This document shows positions 1 to 8,153 of a stretch of DNA of 64,000 bases, piece by piece. Position 1 is the first letter of the stretch. Every line of letters starts with the position of its first letter. The DNA is from Dyella acidiphila. GTDB taxonomy: Bacteria > Pseudomonadota > Gammaproteobacteria > Xanthomonadales > Rhodanobacteraceae. Where the stretch lies: NCBI RefSeq assembly GCF_014863405.1, contig NZ_JACZZA010000002.1, positions 1-64,000 on the forward strand. Direction: 5' to 3'. The position numbers were made by a program, and so were the translations under genes. The notes under the pieces are model-generated. The model searched no databases. It saw nothing but the letters and a program-made list of their open reading frames with translations, and was not told where the DNA came from.

Positions 1-108
1 GCCCATGCCTTTTCGTCAGCACAGGATGTGCTGTCGAAAAGCCCCTCCCACCCTTCACGCACTTGATGGGCATGGATGCCCATCAAGCGCTCCCTCGGGG
101 TGCCCTTC

Positions 109-152
109 TCTTTGGTTACTTTCTCTTGGGCACGCAAGAGAAAGTGACTCGG
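109..152. repeat. Imperfect palindrome in the left intergenic region
   Basis: Two arms, 115-128 and 135-148, pair at 13 of 14 positions around a 6-base loop. This type of palindrome (a TTACTTT core opposite an AAAGTGAC core) is, from memory, common between genes in Xanthomonadales and often produces spurious short reading frames. The whole stretch 1-365 holds no convincing gene; it contains this repeat and the two at 249-281 and 320-358. Confidence 0.6.
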
Positions 153-248
153 GCCCGAAGGGGCCGAAAGCGCCGCAGGCAATGGCACACATCAAAGCGA
201 GATGCACAACCAGGCGAGCGCATAACTCGAGGCAAGCGCGGGCAACCC

Positions 249-281
249 CACCCCAGCCCTCCCCTGCCAAGCAGGGGAGGG
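249..281. repeat. GC-rich hairpin, ctcccc/ggggag family
   Basis: A perfect 11-bp stem (257-267 with 271-281) closes a 3-base loop. The same family of arms, with the flanking CACCCC-AGCCCT type sequence, recurs at 18541-18671, 27139-27163 and 43199-43335. It lies downstream of the minus-strand E1 gene and could act as a terminator or mRNA-stabilising hairpin; no U-run follows, so that role is inference. Confidence 0.6.
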
Positions 282-319
282 AGCAGATCAGCGCGATCAG
301 GCCAAAGGAACAAACATTC

Positions 320-358
320 GTTGGGTTACCCCCCGGATCAAGTCCGGGGTAACCCAAC
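320..358. repeat. Palindrome just downstream of the E1 gene (gttgggtta family)
   Basis: The arms 320-332 and 346-358 are perfect 13-base reverse complements. The outer GTTGGGTTA sequence is shared with the much longer palindrome at 27053-27134. It starts 8 bases after the minus-strand stop of the E1 gene, a position typical of a transcription-terminating or 3'-end-protecting hairpin. Confidence 0.6.
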
Positions 359-365
359 ACACGCA

Positions 366-2636
366 TTACGCGTTGCCAGCGAGCTTCTTCGCAGCAGCAA
401 CCACTTCCGCATCGCCAGGCAACACCAGGAACGCAGCCCCCGCCAGCGGCGTATACGTATCAGCACCCACCACCCGCTCCAACGGCGTCCCACCAAGACC
501 CGCCTCGACAATAGCGGTAATCACGCCCTCGCCCACCCCGGCACTCTTGCGCCCCTCATCCAGCACCAGAATGCGCTTGGCACCCTTCGCCTGCTCCGCA
601 ATAAACGCATCATTGAGCGGCGCCAGCCAACGCAAATCCACCACCCGCACCTTCCAGCCCAGCTCCTGCTCGATGGTCTTGCCGGCACGCAGCGCCATCG
701 GCACACCATTGCCGAAGCTGAAAATCACCAGGTCATTGGCGCCCTCGTTGTACACGCGCCCCTCGCCCAGCGTCATCGCTTCGCCCGGAGCCGGATACGC
801 GAACTGCCACTGACCGTCGCCGGCTTCGTAGAGATCCTTGGTCATATACAGCGCGATCGGCTCGAGGAACGCGCAGACGCGGCCGTCGACCTTGGCCAGC
901 GCAGTAAGCGTGCGCAACATGGTCGCCGCATCGTCGCCGCGGCTGGCGCAGCCGACCACCAAGCCAGGAATATCGCGCAACGGTGCAATCGAGTTGTCGT
1001 TGTGGAAATGACCGCCGAACCCGCGTTGATAACCCAGCGAAGCCACGCGCATCACCAGCGGATTGCGGTACTGGTCATTGGAGAAGAACTGCAACGAGGC
1101 GGCCTCGCCGCGAATCTGGTCGCAGGCGTTGTGGAAATACGCCAGGTACTGAATCTCCGGCAGCGGCAGCATGCCCATGTTGGCGTAGCCCTGCGCCAGG
1201 CCGAGGATCATGGTTTCGTCGAGCAGCGTGTTGAATACGCGGTTACCCTTGAACACCTTGAACAGGCCCTTGGTCACCGTATACACGCCGCCCTTCTGCG
1301 CGACGTCTTCGCCAAACAGCAGCGTTTCGGGATATTTCGCCATCACCTCGTGCAGTGCCTGGTTGATCTGGATTGCCAGATGACGCGGCGGCTGCTTTTC
1401 CGGCAGCTTGCCCTCGCCGCCGAACACGGCCACGCGCCTGTCCTGGTAATCCGCACGCTCGGCTTCGGCCTTTACTTGCTTGGGCGTATACGGCGCCAGC
1501 GGCGCCATCACTTCGTCGAGGCGATCGAGCTTGGGGCTGCGGTCGGCTTCGTCGGCAGCGGCGAAGCAGCGTTTGCGGATGTGATCGTTGAGCGCCAGCA
1601 ATTCATCCTTGCTGTACAGACCGGACTGCAGCGCAATCGCCGCCGAGCGCATCAGCGGATCGGAGGCTTCCACCGTCACCAGCTCTTCGATGCTGCGCCA
1701 CTCGATTTCGAAATCGGTGCCGGCATGGCCCATGATGCGGGTGGTCTTCAGGTGCAGGAAGGTCGGGCGGCGCGTGCTGCGGCAGTGGTCTACCGCACGC
1801 TGCACCTGCGCATAGCCTTCGGCCAGATCCAGGCCATCGGCAAAGAAGTAATCCAGATCAGGGCGATGCTGGAAGTTGTTGGCCACCCAGCCGCTCGGTG
1901 TTTTTACCGAGATGCCGATACCGTTGTCTTCGCATACGAACAGCACCGGTGCCGGCAGCTTCTGGTAGGCCGTCCATGCGGCGGCATTGAACGCGGTCTG
2001 CGCAGTCGCATGGTTGCTGGACGCATCGCCGAACGAACAGATGGCGATGGAATCTTCGGGAATCGGCAGCTGATGGCCGATGCGGCGCCCCTGCTCGATC
2101 GCAATGGCCGTGCCCAGTGCCTTGGGCAAGTGCGAAGCGATGGTGGAGGTTTGCGGCAGCACCCACAACGGCTTGCTACCCCACACCTTGTGGCGGCCGC
2201 CGGAAGCGGGATCTTGCTTGCTGGCAGCGAAGGACAGCGCCGAATCCATTACCGGATCCATGCCCGGCAGCTTGCGGAAACGCTCGGCCATAAAGCCGCC
2301 GGAACGGTAATGCAGGAAGGCCGGATCGGTATGCCGGGTAAGCCGCGCCACCATTGCATTGCCTTCGTGGCCGGAGCTGCCGATGGTGTAGAACACTTTG
2401 TTTTGCACACGCAGCACGCGCGCCATCAGATCCAGGTGGCGCGAGATCAGCTGCGATTCCAGCAGATCGCGAAAGCCGCGAGCATCGAGTGCACTGCCCG
2501 GCAGCACGGCCTCGCCGTCGCGCGGCTTGCTGTGCACGTCGCCCTGCCAGAGCTGCACGAACTCGGTGAAGTTCTGATCGACGATCTCGGCGCGGTTGAA
2601 GCCCTTGTGGCGGGCGGCGATAGGCGTGGCGGACAT
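366..2636 (-). CDS. Fused alpha/beta E1 of a thiamine-dependent 2-oxoacid dehydrogenase
   Basis: This 756-residue protein carries both E1 subunits of a branched-chain/pyruvate-type 2-oxoacid dehydrogenase in one chain. The alpha-like part (about residues 40-340) contains the thiamine-diphosphate pocket, seen as SFGDASSN and, about 30 residues later, CEDNGIGIS. The usual GDG is GDA here. The beta-like part starts near residue 415 with LLFGEDVAQKGGVY and runs through DETMILGLAQGYA to the C-terminal transketolase fold. Family knowledge: E1 decarboxylates the 2-oxoacid and passes the acyl group to lipoyl-E2. No E2 or E3 gene is in the window, so the substrate cannot be assigned; branched-chain 2-oxoacids are the likeliest guess. 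It lies 102 bases downstream of the nucleotidyltransferase-like gene on the same strand. Confidence 0.88.
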   Translation of the reverse strand: MSATPIAARHKGFNRAEIVDQNFTEFVQLWQGDVHSKPRDGEAVLPGSALDARGFRDLLESQLISRHLDLMARVLRVQNKVFYTIGSSGHEGNAMVARLTRHTDPAFLHYRSGGFMAERFRKLPGMDPVMDSALSFAASKQDPASGGRHKVWGSKPLWVLPQTSTIASHLPKALGTAIAIEQGRRIGHQLPIPEDSIAICSFGDASSNHATAQTAFNAAAWTAYQKLPAPVLFVCEDNGIGISVKTPSGWVANNFQHRPDLDYFFADGLDLAEGYAQVQRAVDHCRSTRRPTFLHLKTTRIMGHAGTDFEIEWRSIEELVTVEASDPLMRSAAIALQSGLYSKDELLALNDHIRKRCFAAADEADRSPKLDRLDEVMAPLAPYTPKQVKAEAERADYQDRRVAVFGGEGKLPEKQPPRHLAIQINQALHEVMAKYPETLLFGEDVAQKGGVYTVTKGLFKVFKGNRVFNTLLDETMILGLAQGYANMGMLPLPEIQYLAYFHNACDQIRGEAASLQFFSNDQYRNPLVMRVASLGYQRGFGGHFHNDNSIAPLRDIPGLVVGCASRGDDAATMLRTLTALAKVDGRVCAFLEPIALYMTKDLYEAGDGQWQFAYPAPGEAMTLGEGRVYNEGANDLVIFSFGNGVPMALRAGKTIEQELGWKVRVVDLRWLAPLNDAFIAEQAKGAKRILVLDEGRKSAGVGEGVITAIVEAGLGGTPLERVVGADTYTPLAGAAFLVLPGDAEVVAAAKKLAGNA

Positions 2637-2738
2637 GATGGCGATGTTCTCGGTCTGGACGTGCCGTGGCGCGGCACGGAATGGGAAATTATCGATGGGC
2701 GTGGCTGACTGCTGCCAGTGTGGCGACCCTGGAGCGGT

Positions 2739-3206
2739 TCATAGGGCACGCAGCAGGCTGGCGCGCTGCAGGTCTTTGGGGCGGCCGAAGCTTTCCAGTA
2801 CGCGGATCTGTTCGGCGACAGCAGGAATCGGTACCGCAATGCCGCCGGCGACCGCCTGCACGATCTGGTGCACGCGGACCGGTTGCCAGCCCTGCTCGCC
2901 GTGCAGTTGCAGGTCGCCCATCACCTCGACCGGCATGCCGGGAAACAGGAAGCGGGCGAAGTGCGAGCGGAAACGGTCGGCGGCGGCGGGGTGGTAGTGC
3001 GGATCCAGCGCGGGTTGCCACAGCGCGATCAGGCGTTCGGCATCGGCGCGGCTGGTCAGCAGGTCCAGATCGGCCACGTCGACGTCGGCACCGGACAAGG
3101 CGGCTGCAGCGCTGCCGATTACCACCCAGCCATCGCGGCAATGCTCGCGCAGCTGCGGCATTACCGCCGTCAGCACGTCGAGCAAGGCCTGCGGCAGGTT
3201 GCTCAC
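2739..3206 (-). CDS. Nucleotidyltransferase-superfamily protein, function unknown
   Basis: A 155-residue protein begins at a GTG that overlaps the TGA of the upstream acetyltransferase gene by 4 bases (GTGA), implying translational coupling. Residues about 22-45 read GSAAAALSGADVDVADLDLL, the Gly-Ser ... Asp-x-Asp pattern of the minimal nucleotidyltransferase fold (MNT, AbiEii, aminoglycoside nucleotidyltransferases). The remainder has no motif I recognise. It could be a housekeeping sugar-nucleotide or tRNA-related enzyme or a degenerate toxin-like protein; no antitoxin-like partner is adjacent. The function call is weak; the gene call is supported by the coupled start and by the reading frame staying open. 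Confidence 0.6.
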   Translation of the reverse strand: MSNLPQALLDVLTAVMPQLREHCRDGWVVIGSAAAALSGADVDVADLDLLTSRADAERLIALWQPALDPHYHPAAADRFRSHFARFLFPGMPVEVMGDLQLHGEQGWQPVRVHQIVQAVAGGIAVPIPAVAEQIRVLESFGRPKDLQRASLLRAL

Positions 3207-3742
3207 GTGCGCCGTTTCCACTGCTCGCGCGTTTGCGCCCAGATGCCGACGGTGATGTTTTCGTACGGCGGCGGCAGCTGCGCGGGGCCGCGCAGCTGCG
3301 AGCCCAGGCGCTTGGCCAAGGCCTGCGATGCGTAGTTGTCGGTATTGATGGAATGGATCACTTCGCTCCAGCCCAGATGGTCGAAAGCCCAGTCGATGGC
3401 GGCGACGGAGCCTTCGTAGGCATAGCCCTTGCCCCAGGCGGCGCGCGCCAGGCCCCAACCCACTTCGGTGCCGGGCCAGCCTTCCGGATGCCAGGGGCCG
3501 AGGCGGCCGACCCAGCGTCCGCTGGATTTCTCGATCACCGAGAACATCGAAAAGCCCTGGATCATCCATGCGCCGGCGAGCGATAGAAAACCGCGCCATG
3601 CCGTCGCGCGCGGTTGCGGGCCGCCGATGAAGTGCGAGGCTTCGTAGTCGCCCATATTGGCGGCGTAGGCATCGAAATCGTCCAGCACCGGCGGACGCAG
3701 GATCAGGCGGTCGGTTTCGATGCGGATAGTGTTGATCGACAT
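3203..3742 (-). CDS. GNAT-family N-acetyltransferase (RimJ/RimL-like)
   Basis: The 179-residue protein opens with IETDRLILRPP, the signature start of RimJ/RimL-type GNAT enzymes (Acetyltransf_3 type). It continues with VGRLGPWHPEGWPGTEVGWGL and a WGKGYAYEG segment corresponding to the acetyl-CoA pyrophosphate loop (Q/R-x-x-G-x-G/A region). INTDNYASQALAKRLG matches the C-terminal N-x-x-S-x-x-L element. The ATG at 3742 is chosen because GGGAG lies about 6 bases upstream; an earlier in-frame ATG falls inside a dispersed repeat. Substrate (protein N-terminus, amino acid or antibiotic) is not predictable. It is coupled by overlap to the downstream nucleotidyltransferase-like gene. Confidence 0.82.
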   Translation of the reverse strand: MSINTIRIETDRLILRPPVLDDFDAYAANMGDYEASHFIGGPQPRATAWRGFLSLAGAWMIQGFSMFSVIEKSSGRWVGRLGPWHPEGWPGTEVGWGLARAAWGKGYAYEGSVAAIDWAFDHLGWSEVIHSINTDNYASQALAKRLGSQLRGPAQLPPPYENITVGIWAQTREQWKRRT

Positions 3743-3796
3743 GCTGGACTCCCGAAATGCTTCCCTTCCTTGCTGGAACGCTTCATTTTCGAGGCC

Positions 3797-3873
3797 GTCA
3801 TTCCCGCGAATGCAGGAATCCATGTTGGCCTTGCTCTAGAGCAACGATGGATTTCCGCATTCGCGGGAATGAC
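3797..3873. repeat. Inverted pair of 'gtcattcccgcgaatgc' repeats
   Basis: The left arm 3797-3827 and right arm 3842-3873 are imperfect reverse complements of about 31 bases, separated by 14 bases. The core GTCATTCCCGCGAATGC is a REP-like element seen between genes in many proteobacteria. It sits between the stop of glutaryl-CoA dehydrogenase and the start of the acetyltransferase gene and would form a long hairpin in the transcript. A degenerate relative is at 46068-46097. Confidence 0.65.
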
Positions 3874-3943
3874 GACGGCGCGCAGAAATAGCGGCCGTAG
3901 GCCGTTTTATCCGTTGCGGCTGCAGGCGCATGCCCGCAGGGCA

Positions 3944-5113
3944 TCAAAACGCATTGATGCCCGTCAGCTCGCGCCCCACCACCAGCTGGTGCACCGTCTC
4001 GGTACCTTCATAGGTGATCACCGATTCCAGGTTCAAAGCATGGCGAATCGCCGAATGCTCGACCGTGATGCCGGCGCCGCCGAGGATGTCGCGGCAGTCG
4101 CGCGCGATGTCCAGCGCCATGCGCACGTTGTTCCACTTGGCCAGCGATACCTGCGTCGGCTCCATCTTGCCGGCATCCTTCAAACGGCCGAGCTGCAGCG
4201 ACAGCAACTGGGCAGTGGTGATGCGGCGGGCCATGTCGGCCATCTTCAGCTGGATCGCCTGGTTGGCGGCCAGCGGGCGGCCGAACAGCACGCGCTCCTG
4301 CGTGTAGTCCATCACTTCCTTCAGGCAGGCCTGGGCGGCGCCGATCGGGCCCCAGGTGATGCCGTAGCGCGCCTGGTTAAGGCAGCCGAGCGGGCCCTTC
4401 AAGCCTTTCACGTTCGGCAGGCGGTTGGCATCGGGCACGCGCACGTTGTCGAAGAACAGCGCAGAAGTGACCGAGGCGCGCAGGCTCATCTTCTTGTGCA
4501 CTTCCTGTGCGGTGAAGCCCTTGCTGTCGGTGGGCACGATAAAGCCCTGGATACCGTCTTCGGTCTGCGCCCAGACAATCGCGATCTGCGCGATGTTGCC
4601 GTTGGTGATCCACATCTTGGCGCCGTTGATGACCCAGTCGCCGCCGTCCTTCTTGGCGTTGGTTTTCATGTTGGCCGGATCGGAGCCGCCGTGCGGTTCG
4701 GTCAGGCCGAAGCAGCCGATCACTTCACCCGCCGCCATTTTCGGCAGGTAGTGCATTTTCTGTTCTTCGCTGCCGTAGGCGTAGATCGGATACATGCACA
4801 GCGAGCTCTGCACGGACGCGAAGCTGCGCAGGCCCGAATCGCCACGCTCCAGCTCCTGGCAGATCAGGCCGTAGCTGACGCCGTTCATGCCGGCGCAGCC
4901 GTATTTTTCGGGAATGGTGGCGCCCAGCAGGCCCAGGTTGGCCACTTCCGGAATCAGTTCCTTGGGAAAACGGCCCTGGTCGAAGCAATCGCCGATGATC
5001 GGCAGCACCTTTTCGTCGACGAAGCGGCCCACGGTGTCTTGCACCATGCGTTCTTCGTCGCTGAGCAGGGAGCGGACGTCATACAGGTCGAGCGGATTCA
5101 AGCGGGCTGCCAT
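3944..5113 (-). CDS. gcdH: Glutaryl-CoA dehydrogenase
   Basis: This 389-residue flavoprotein of the acyl-CoA dehydrogenase family should oxidise and decarboxylate glutaryl-CoA to crotonyl-CoA in lysine/tryptophan breakdown, passing electrons to ETF. The features that separate GCDH from other family members are present: RSFASVQSSLCMYPI around residues 95-110, GCFGLTEPHGGSDPA, and the catalytic base Glu369 in ITYEGTETVHQL near the C-terminus. Length matches the bacterial enzyme. A GGA element lies about 6 bases upstream of the ATG. No CoA-transferase or regulator gene is adjacent, so it appears to be monocistronic, bounded by a hairpin repeat on its 3' side. The specific GCDH call over a generic acyl-CoA dehydrogenase is fairly confident. 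Confidence 0.88.
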   Translation of the reverse strand: MAARLNPLDLYDVRSLLSDEERMVQDTVGRFVDEKVLPIIGDCFDQGRFPKELIPEVANLGLLGATIPEKYGCAGMNGVSYGLICQELERGDSGLRSFASVQSSLCMYPIYAYGSEEQKMHYLPKMAAGEVIGCFGLTEPHGGSDPANMKTNAKKDGGDWVINGAKMWITNGNIAQIAIVWAQTEDGIQGFIVPTDSKGFTAQEVHKKMSLRASVTSALFFDNVRVPDANRLPNVKGLKGPLGCLNQARYGITWGPIGAAQACLKEVMDYTQERVLFGRPLAANQAIQLKMADMARRITTAQLLSLQLGRLKDAGKMEPTQVSLAKWNNVRMALDIARDCRDILGGAGITVEHSAIRHALNLESVITYEGTETVHQLVVGRELTGINAF

Positions 5114-5240
5114 AGAAGTTCCGGAAGCAATCAGGGGAGCCCGTTATTGTAGCCGGGGGCCACGATCCGGGTCATGCCGGGCCGCAGCAGCCGTCAGGCT
5201 GGCGCCAGGGCCCGCCATAATCCGCCGACCTATCAGCTAG

Positions 5241-6854
5241 TTAGCTGCTTTCCGCACGAATCAGGGCGGCGCCCTTTTCCGCCACCATCATGGTGGGCGC
5301 ATTGAGGTTGCCCGACGTAATGTTGGGGAAGATCGAGGCATCGACCACGCGCAGGCCGCGCACGCCGTGCACTTTCAGAAAGTTATTCACCACCGAATTG
5401 CGCGGGTCGCGACCCATCGCGGCCGAACCGCACAGGTGATAGATGGAACCGCTGTTCTGCCGGAAATAGCCAAGCATGTCCCGGTCGTCCTGCACGCTCG
5501 GGCCGGGCAAGGTTTCCTCGACGGTGATGGAACGCAAGGCCTCGGTGCTCATCAGACGTCGAATCAGGCGGCTGCCCTGGATCGCTTCGGCAACATCCTT
5601 TTCGGTGCTGAGATAGTTCGGATCGATCAACGGCGCATCTTCGGCGTGGGGCGAAGCGATGCGCACGGTGCCGCGACTGCTCGGCCGGCACGGATTGAAG
5701 CAGAGCAAAAAGCCCGGATAGGGCTCCGGCTTGATGCTCACTTTGCTGCTTTTGGGAATCTGGTACGACAACGGATTGAAATACAGCTGCAGATTGGGAT
5801 GCGCCTGGCTGTCGTCGCCGCGGAAGAAGCCGCCCGACTGGTTCACGCTCATCGCCAGCGGGCCGCTGCGCCGGAGCATGTATTGCAGCCCGACCTTCAT
5901 CTGCCCCAGCCACGAACGCAAGGTACCATTGAGCGTGGGCACGTTGGCCCGGTAGTAGTAGCTCGCGCACAGATGGTCCTGCAGGCCCGCACCCACCGCA
6001 GGCAAATGCTGCAGCGTGGGAATGCCGAACTGATCGAGCCATTGCTTGTCGCCGAGGCCGGACAGCTGCAAGACCTTGGGCGTACCCACCGCTCCCGCCG
6101 ACAAGATCACTTCCTTGTTGACACGGAAATCCTGTTGCTCGCCGCCGCGCCTGACGCGCACCCCGATGGCACGGCCATCCTGATTGAACAGCACGCGTTC
6201 GGCCAGCGTGTCGGTTTCGACACGCAGATTGGGACGTTCCAGCACCGGACGCAGATAGGCGCTGCTGCTGGAGCAGCGTTCACCCTTATACGTATTGAGA
6301 TCGTAGATGCCGGCGCCTTCGAACTGGGCGCCGTTGAAATCCTCGGTCACCGGATAGCCCAGCTCGTCACAGGCGGCCAGAAAGTTGTCGCAGATGGGAT
6401 GCGTCTTGCCGCGCATCGAGCTGATATGGATCGGACCATAGCCGCCGTGATATTCGCTCTCCCCGTCCGGATGGGTTTCCACCTGGCGAAAATACGGCAG
6501 CACGTTTTGCCATGCCCAGCCGTCGTTGCCGCCCATCGACCAGTCGTCGAAATCATGCGGCTGGCCGCGCACGTAGATCATGGCGTTGATCGAACCGGAG
6601 CCGCCAAGCACCTTGCCGCGCGGCGCATACAGCTTGCGGTCGTTGAGCCGTGGCTGCGGTTCGGAGTAGTACATGTAGTTATAGCGGGGGTTGTAGTACA
6701 GCTTGGCGAAGCCGCCCGGCATCTTGATCCAGCGCGAGTCGTCCTTGCCGCCGGCTTCCAGCAGCAACACTGAATGCCGGCCCGACTCCGTGAGGCGATC
6801 GGCCAGGATGCAACCGGCAGAGCCGGCACCAACGATGATGTAATCGAATGTCAT
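5241..6854 (-). CDS. GMC-family oxidoreductase (choline/alcohol dehydrogenase-like)
   Basis: The 537-residue protein starts with the FAD dinucleotide-binding motif DYIIVGAGSAGCILADRL, followed by the GMC signature around residues 75-100 (APRGKVLGGSGSINAMIYVRG). The C-terminal region has HLCGSAAMGRDPRNSV and a conserved RVVDASIFPNITSGN block; these hold the catalytic His and Asn of the choline dehydrogenase/glucose oxidase group. Such enzymes oxidise a primary alcohol or sugar hydroxyl. It is the last gene of a five-gene minus-strand cassette (81 bases after the enolase-superfamily gene), so it probably oxidises the alcohol or sugar whose products are handled by the aldehyde dehydrogenase and the enolase-superfamily protein. 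Exact substrate is unknown. No strong ribosome-binding site is seen before the ATG. Confidence 0.85.
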   Translation of the reverse strand: MTFDYIIVGAGSAGCILADRLTESGRHSVLLLEAGGKDDSRWIKMPGGFAKLYYNPRYNYMYYSEPQPRLNDRKLYAPRGKVLGGSGSINAMIYVRGQPHDFDDWSMGGNDGWAWQNVLPYFRQVETHPDGESEYHGGYGPIHISSMRGKTHPICDNFLAACDELGYPVTEDFNGAQFEGAGIYDLNTYKGERCSSSSAYLRPVLERPNLRVETDTLAERVLFNQDGRAIGVRVRRGGEQQDFRVNKEVILSAGAVGTPKVLQLSGLGDKQWLDQFGIPTLQHLPAVGAGLQDHLCASYYYRANVPTLNGTLRSWLGQMKVGLQYMLRRSGPLAMSVNQSGGFFRGDDSQAHPNLQLYFNPLSYQIPKSSKVSIKPEPYPGFLLCFNPCRPSSRGTVRIASPHAEDAPLIDPNYLSTEKDVAEAIQGSRLIRRLMSTEALRSITVEETLPGPSVQDDRDMLGYFRQNSGSIYHLCGSAAMGRDPRNSVVNNFLKVHGVRGLRVVDASIFPNITSGNLNAPTMMVAEKGAALIRAESS

Positions 6855-6935
6855 GGGAGCGCCGCAAACAAGTTGAAAAGTGATCGGCCGGCAGCGGCCT
6901 GTCGCAGGGTGAAAAGGGGACGCGAACGCTCGCGC

Positions 6936-8153
6936 TCAGCCCCTGGCGGGTGAGTGGTCCTTTACGTCCACGGGATCGGCCGCCATCTGCAGATGCAGCC
7001 GCTCGCCGGTGTAGGGGCAGTGCTTGCGCACCACATCCATGTTCAGTTCGACGCCCAGGCCAGGCTCGCGCGATGGAACGATGTAGCCGTCTTCCCATTG
7101 CAGCGGCTGCTTGAGCACCTCCGCATGGAAACCGTCCCAGCAACCGATGCTTTCCTGGATCAGGAAATTGGGCGTGCAGGCGGCCAGCTGGAAACTCGCG
7201 GCGGCGCCGACCGGCCCGTTGTAGAGATGCGGCGCGATCTGCGCGTAATACGCCTCGGCCAGGCTGGCGATCTTCTTCGCTTCCAGCAGGCCGCCGCAGC
7301 GGCCCACATTCATTTGCAGGATCGATGCAGCGCCCGCCTGCAGCAGTTTGAAGAATTCGTACTTGGTGGTGAGGCGTTCGCCGGCGGCGATCGGAATGGT
7401 GGTTTTTGCAGCAACCTGCGCCATGGCTTGTTCCTGCCCCGGCGGCACCGGCTCCTCGAACCACAGCGGATCGTATTTTTCCAGCCGTCGGGCCAAACGA
7501 ATCGCCGACGACGGCACCATCTGCCCGTGCGTGCCGAACAACAGGTCGCAGCGATTGCCGACTGCATCGCGGATCTTGCGGCAGAAGGTTTCGCAGCGTT
7601 CGAGCACATCCAGCGAAAGCTGGTGGCCGGAATACGCCGTATAGGGACCGGCGGGATCGAACTTCACCGCGGTAAAGCCCTGCTCCATCGCGCGCACTGC
7701 GTATTCGGCAGCCAGGTCCGGATCGCTGTAGTCGTATTCGCCCTTGCGGTTGACCGGATACAAATAGGTATAGGAACGCAGGCGCTCATGCACCTTGCCG
7801 CCGAGCAGTTCGTAGACCGGCTTGCCGGCGGCCTTGCCGATGATGTCCCAGCAAGCCATTTCCAGTCCGCTGACCACACCCATCATGGTGAGGTCCGGGC
7901 GCTGGGTGAAACCGCTGGAATAGGCCTGGCGGAAGAAACGCTCCACGTGATGCGGATCGTGATCGAGCAAGTAGCGCTCGAACACATCCTCGATCACCGG
8001 CACCATCGCCTTGGGGTGAAAGCTGGCGGCGTAGATTTCGCCGACACCCTCGATACCGGTGTCGGTCTTGAGCGTGACGAACAGCCAGTACATGCCGCCG
8101 ATATGCGGCGGCGGCACCGCAACGACGTGCGTCTGCAGGGAAACGATCTTCAT
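6936..8153 (-). CDS. Mandelate racemase/enolase-superfamily protein (sugar-acid dehydratase-like)
   Basis: A 405-residue protein begins MKIVSLQTHVV at an ATG that overlaps the stop of the MFS gene by 4 bases (ATGA). It has the N-terminal capping domain, the MACWDIIGKAAGKPVYELLGG block near residue 90, and the barrel with LWFEEPVPP (about 229-237), IAAGERLTT (about 255-263) and APHLYNGPVG (about 306-315). These match D-galactonate/gluconate dehydratase-type members. Aligned by eye to E. coli DgoD, the first metal-ligand Asp is replaced (FGTHGQ, about 206-211, where DgoD has DFHGR) and the dyad Asp is Asn (QMNVGRCGG). The two metal-ligand Glu and the His are kept. The reaction is therefore uncertain: dehydration of a sugar acid is likely, but a cycloisomerase or another function is possible. 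Confidence 0.82.
   Translation of the reverse strand: MKIVSLQTHVVAVPPPHIGGMYWLFVTLKTDTGIEGVGEIYAASFHPKAMVPVIEDVFERYLLDHDPHHVERFFRQAYSSGFTQRPDLTMMGVVSGLEMACWDIIGKAAGKPVYELLGGKVHERLRSYTYLYPVNRKGEYDYSDPDLAAEYAVRAMEQGFTAVKFDPAGPYTAYSGHQLSLDVLERCETFCRKIRDAVGNRCDLLFGTHGQMVPSSAIRLARRLEKYDPLWFEEPVPPGQEQAMAQVAAKTTIPIAAGERLTTKYEFFKLLQAGAASILQMNVGRCGGLLEAKKIASLAEAYYAQIAPHLYNGPVGAAASFQLAACTPNFLIQESIGCWDGFHAEVLKQPLQWEDGYIVPSREPGLGVELNMDVVRKHCPYTGERLHLQMAADPVDVKDHSPARG

Noticed and set aside
5-352. Short overlapping open frames at the left edge
   Set aside because: They run through dispersed palindromes on both strands; no start signal or family similarity.
63-2708. An 881-codon open frame on the plus strand over the E1 gene
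   Set aside because: It is antisense to a gene with clear family motifs; the long frame follows from high GC and codon bias. The translation is rich in Arg/His/Gln with no domain.
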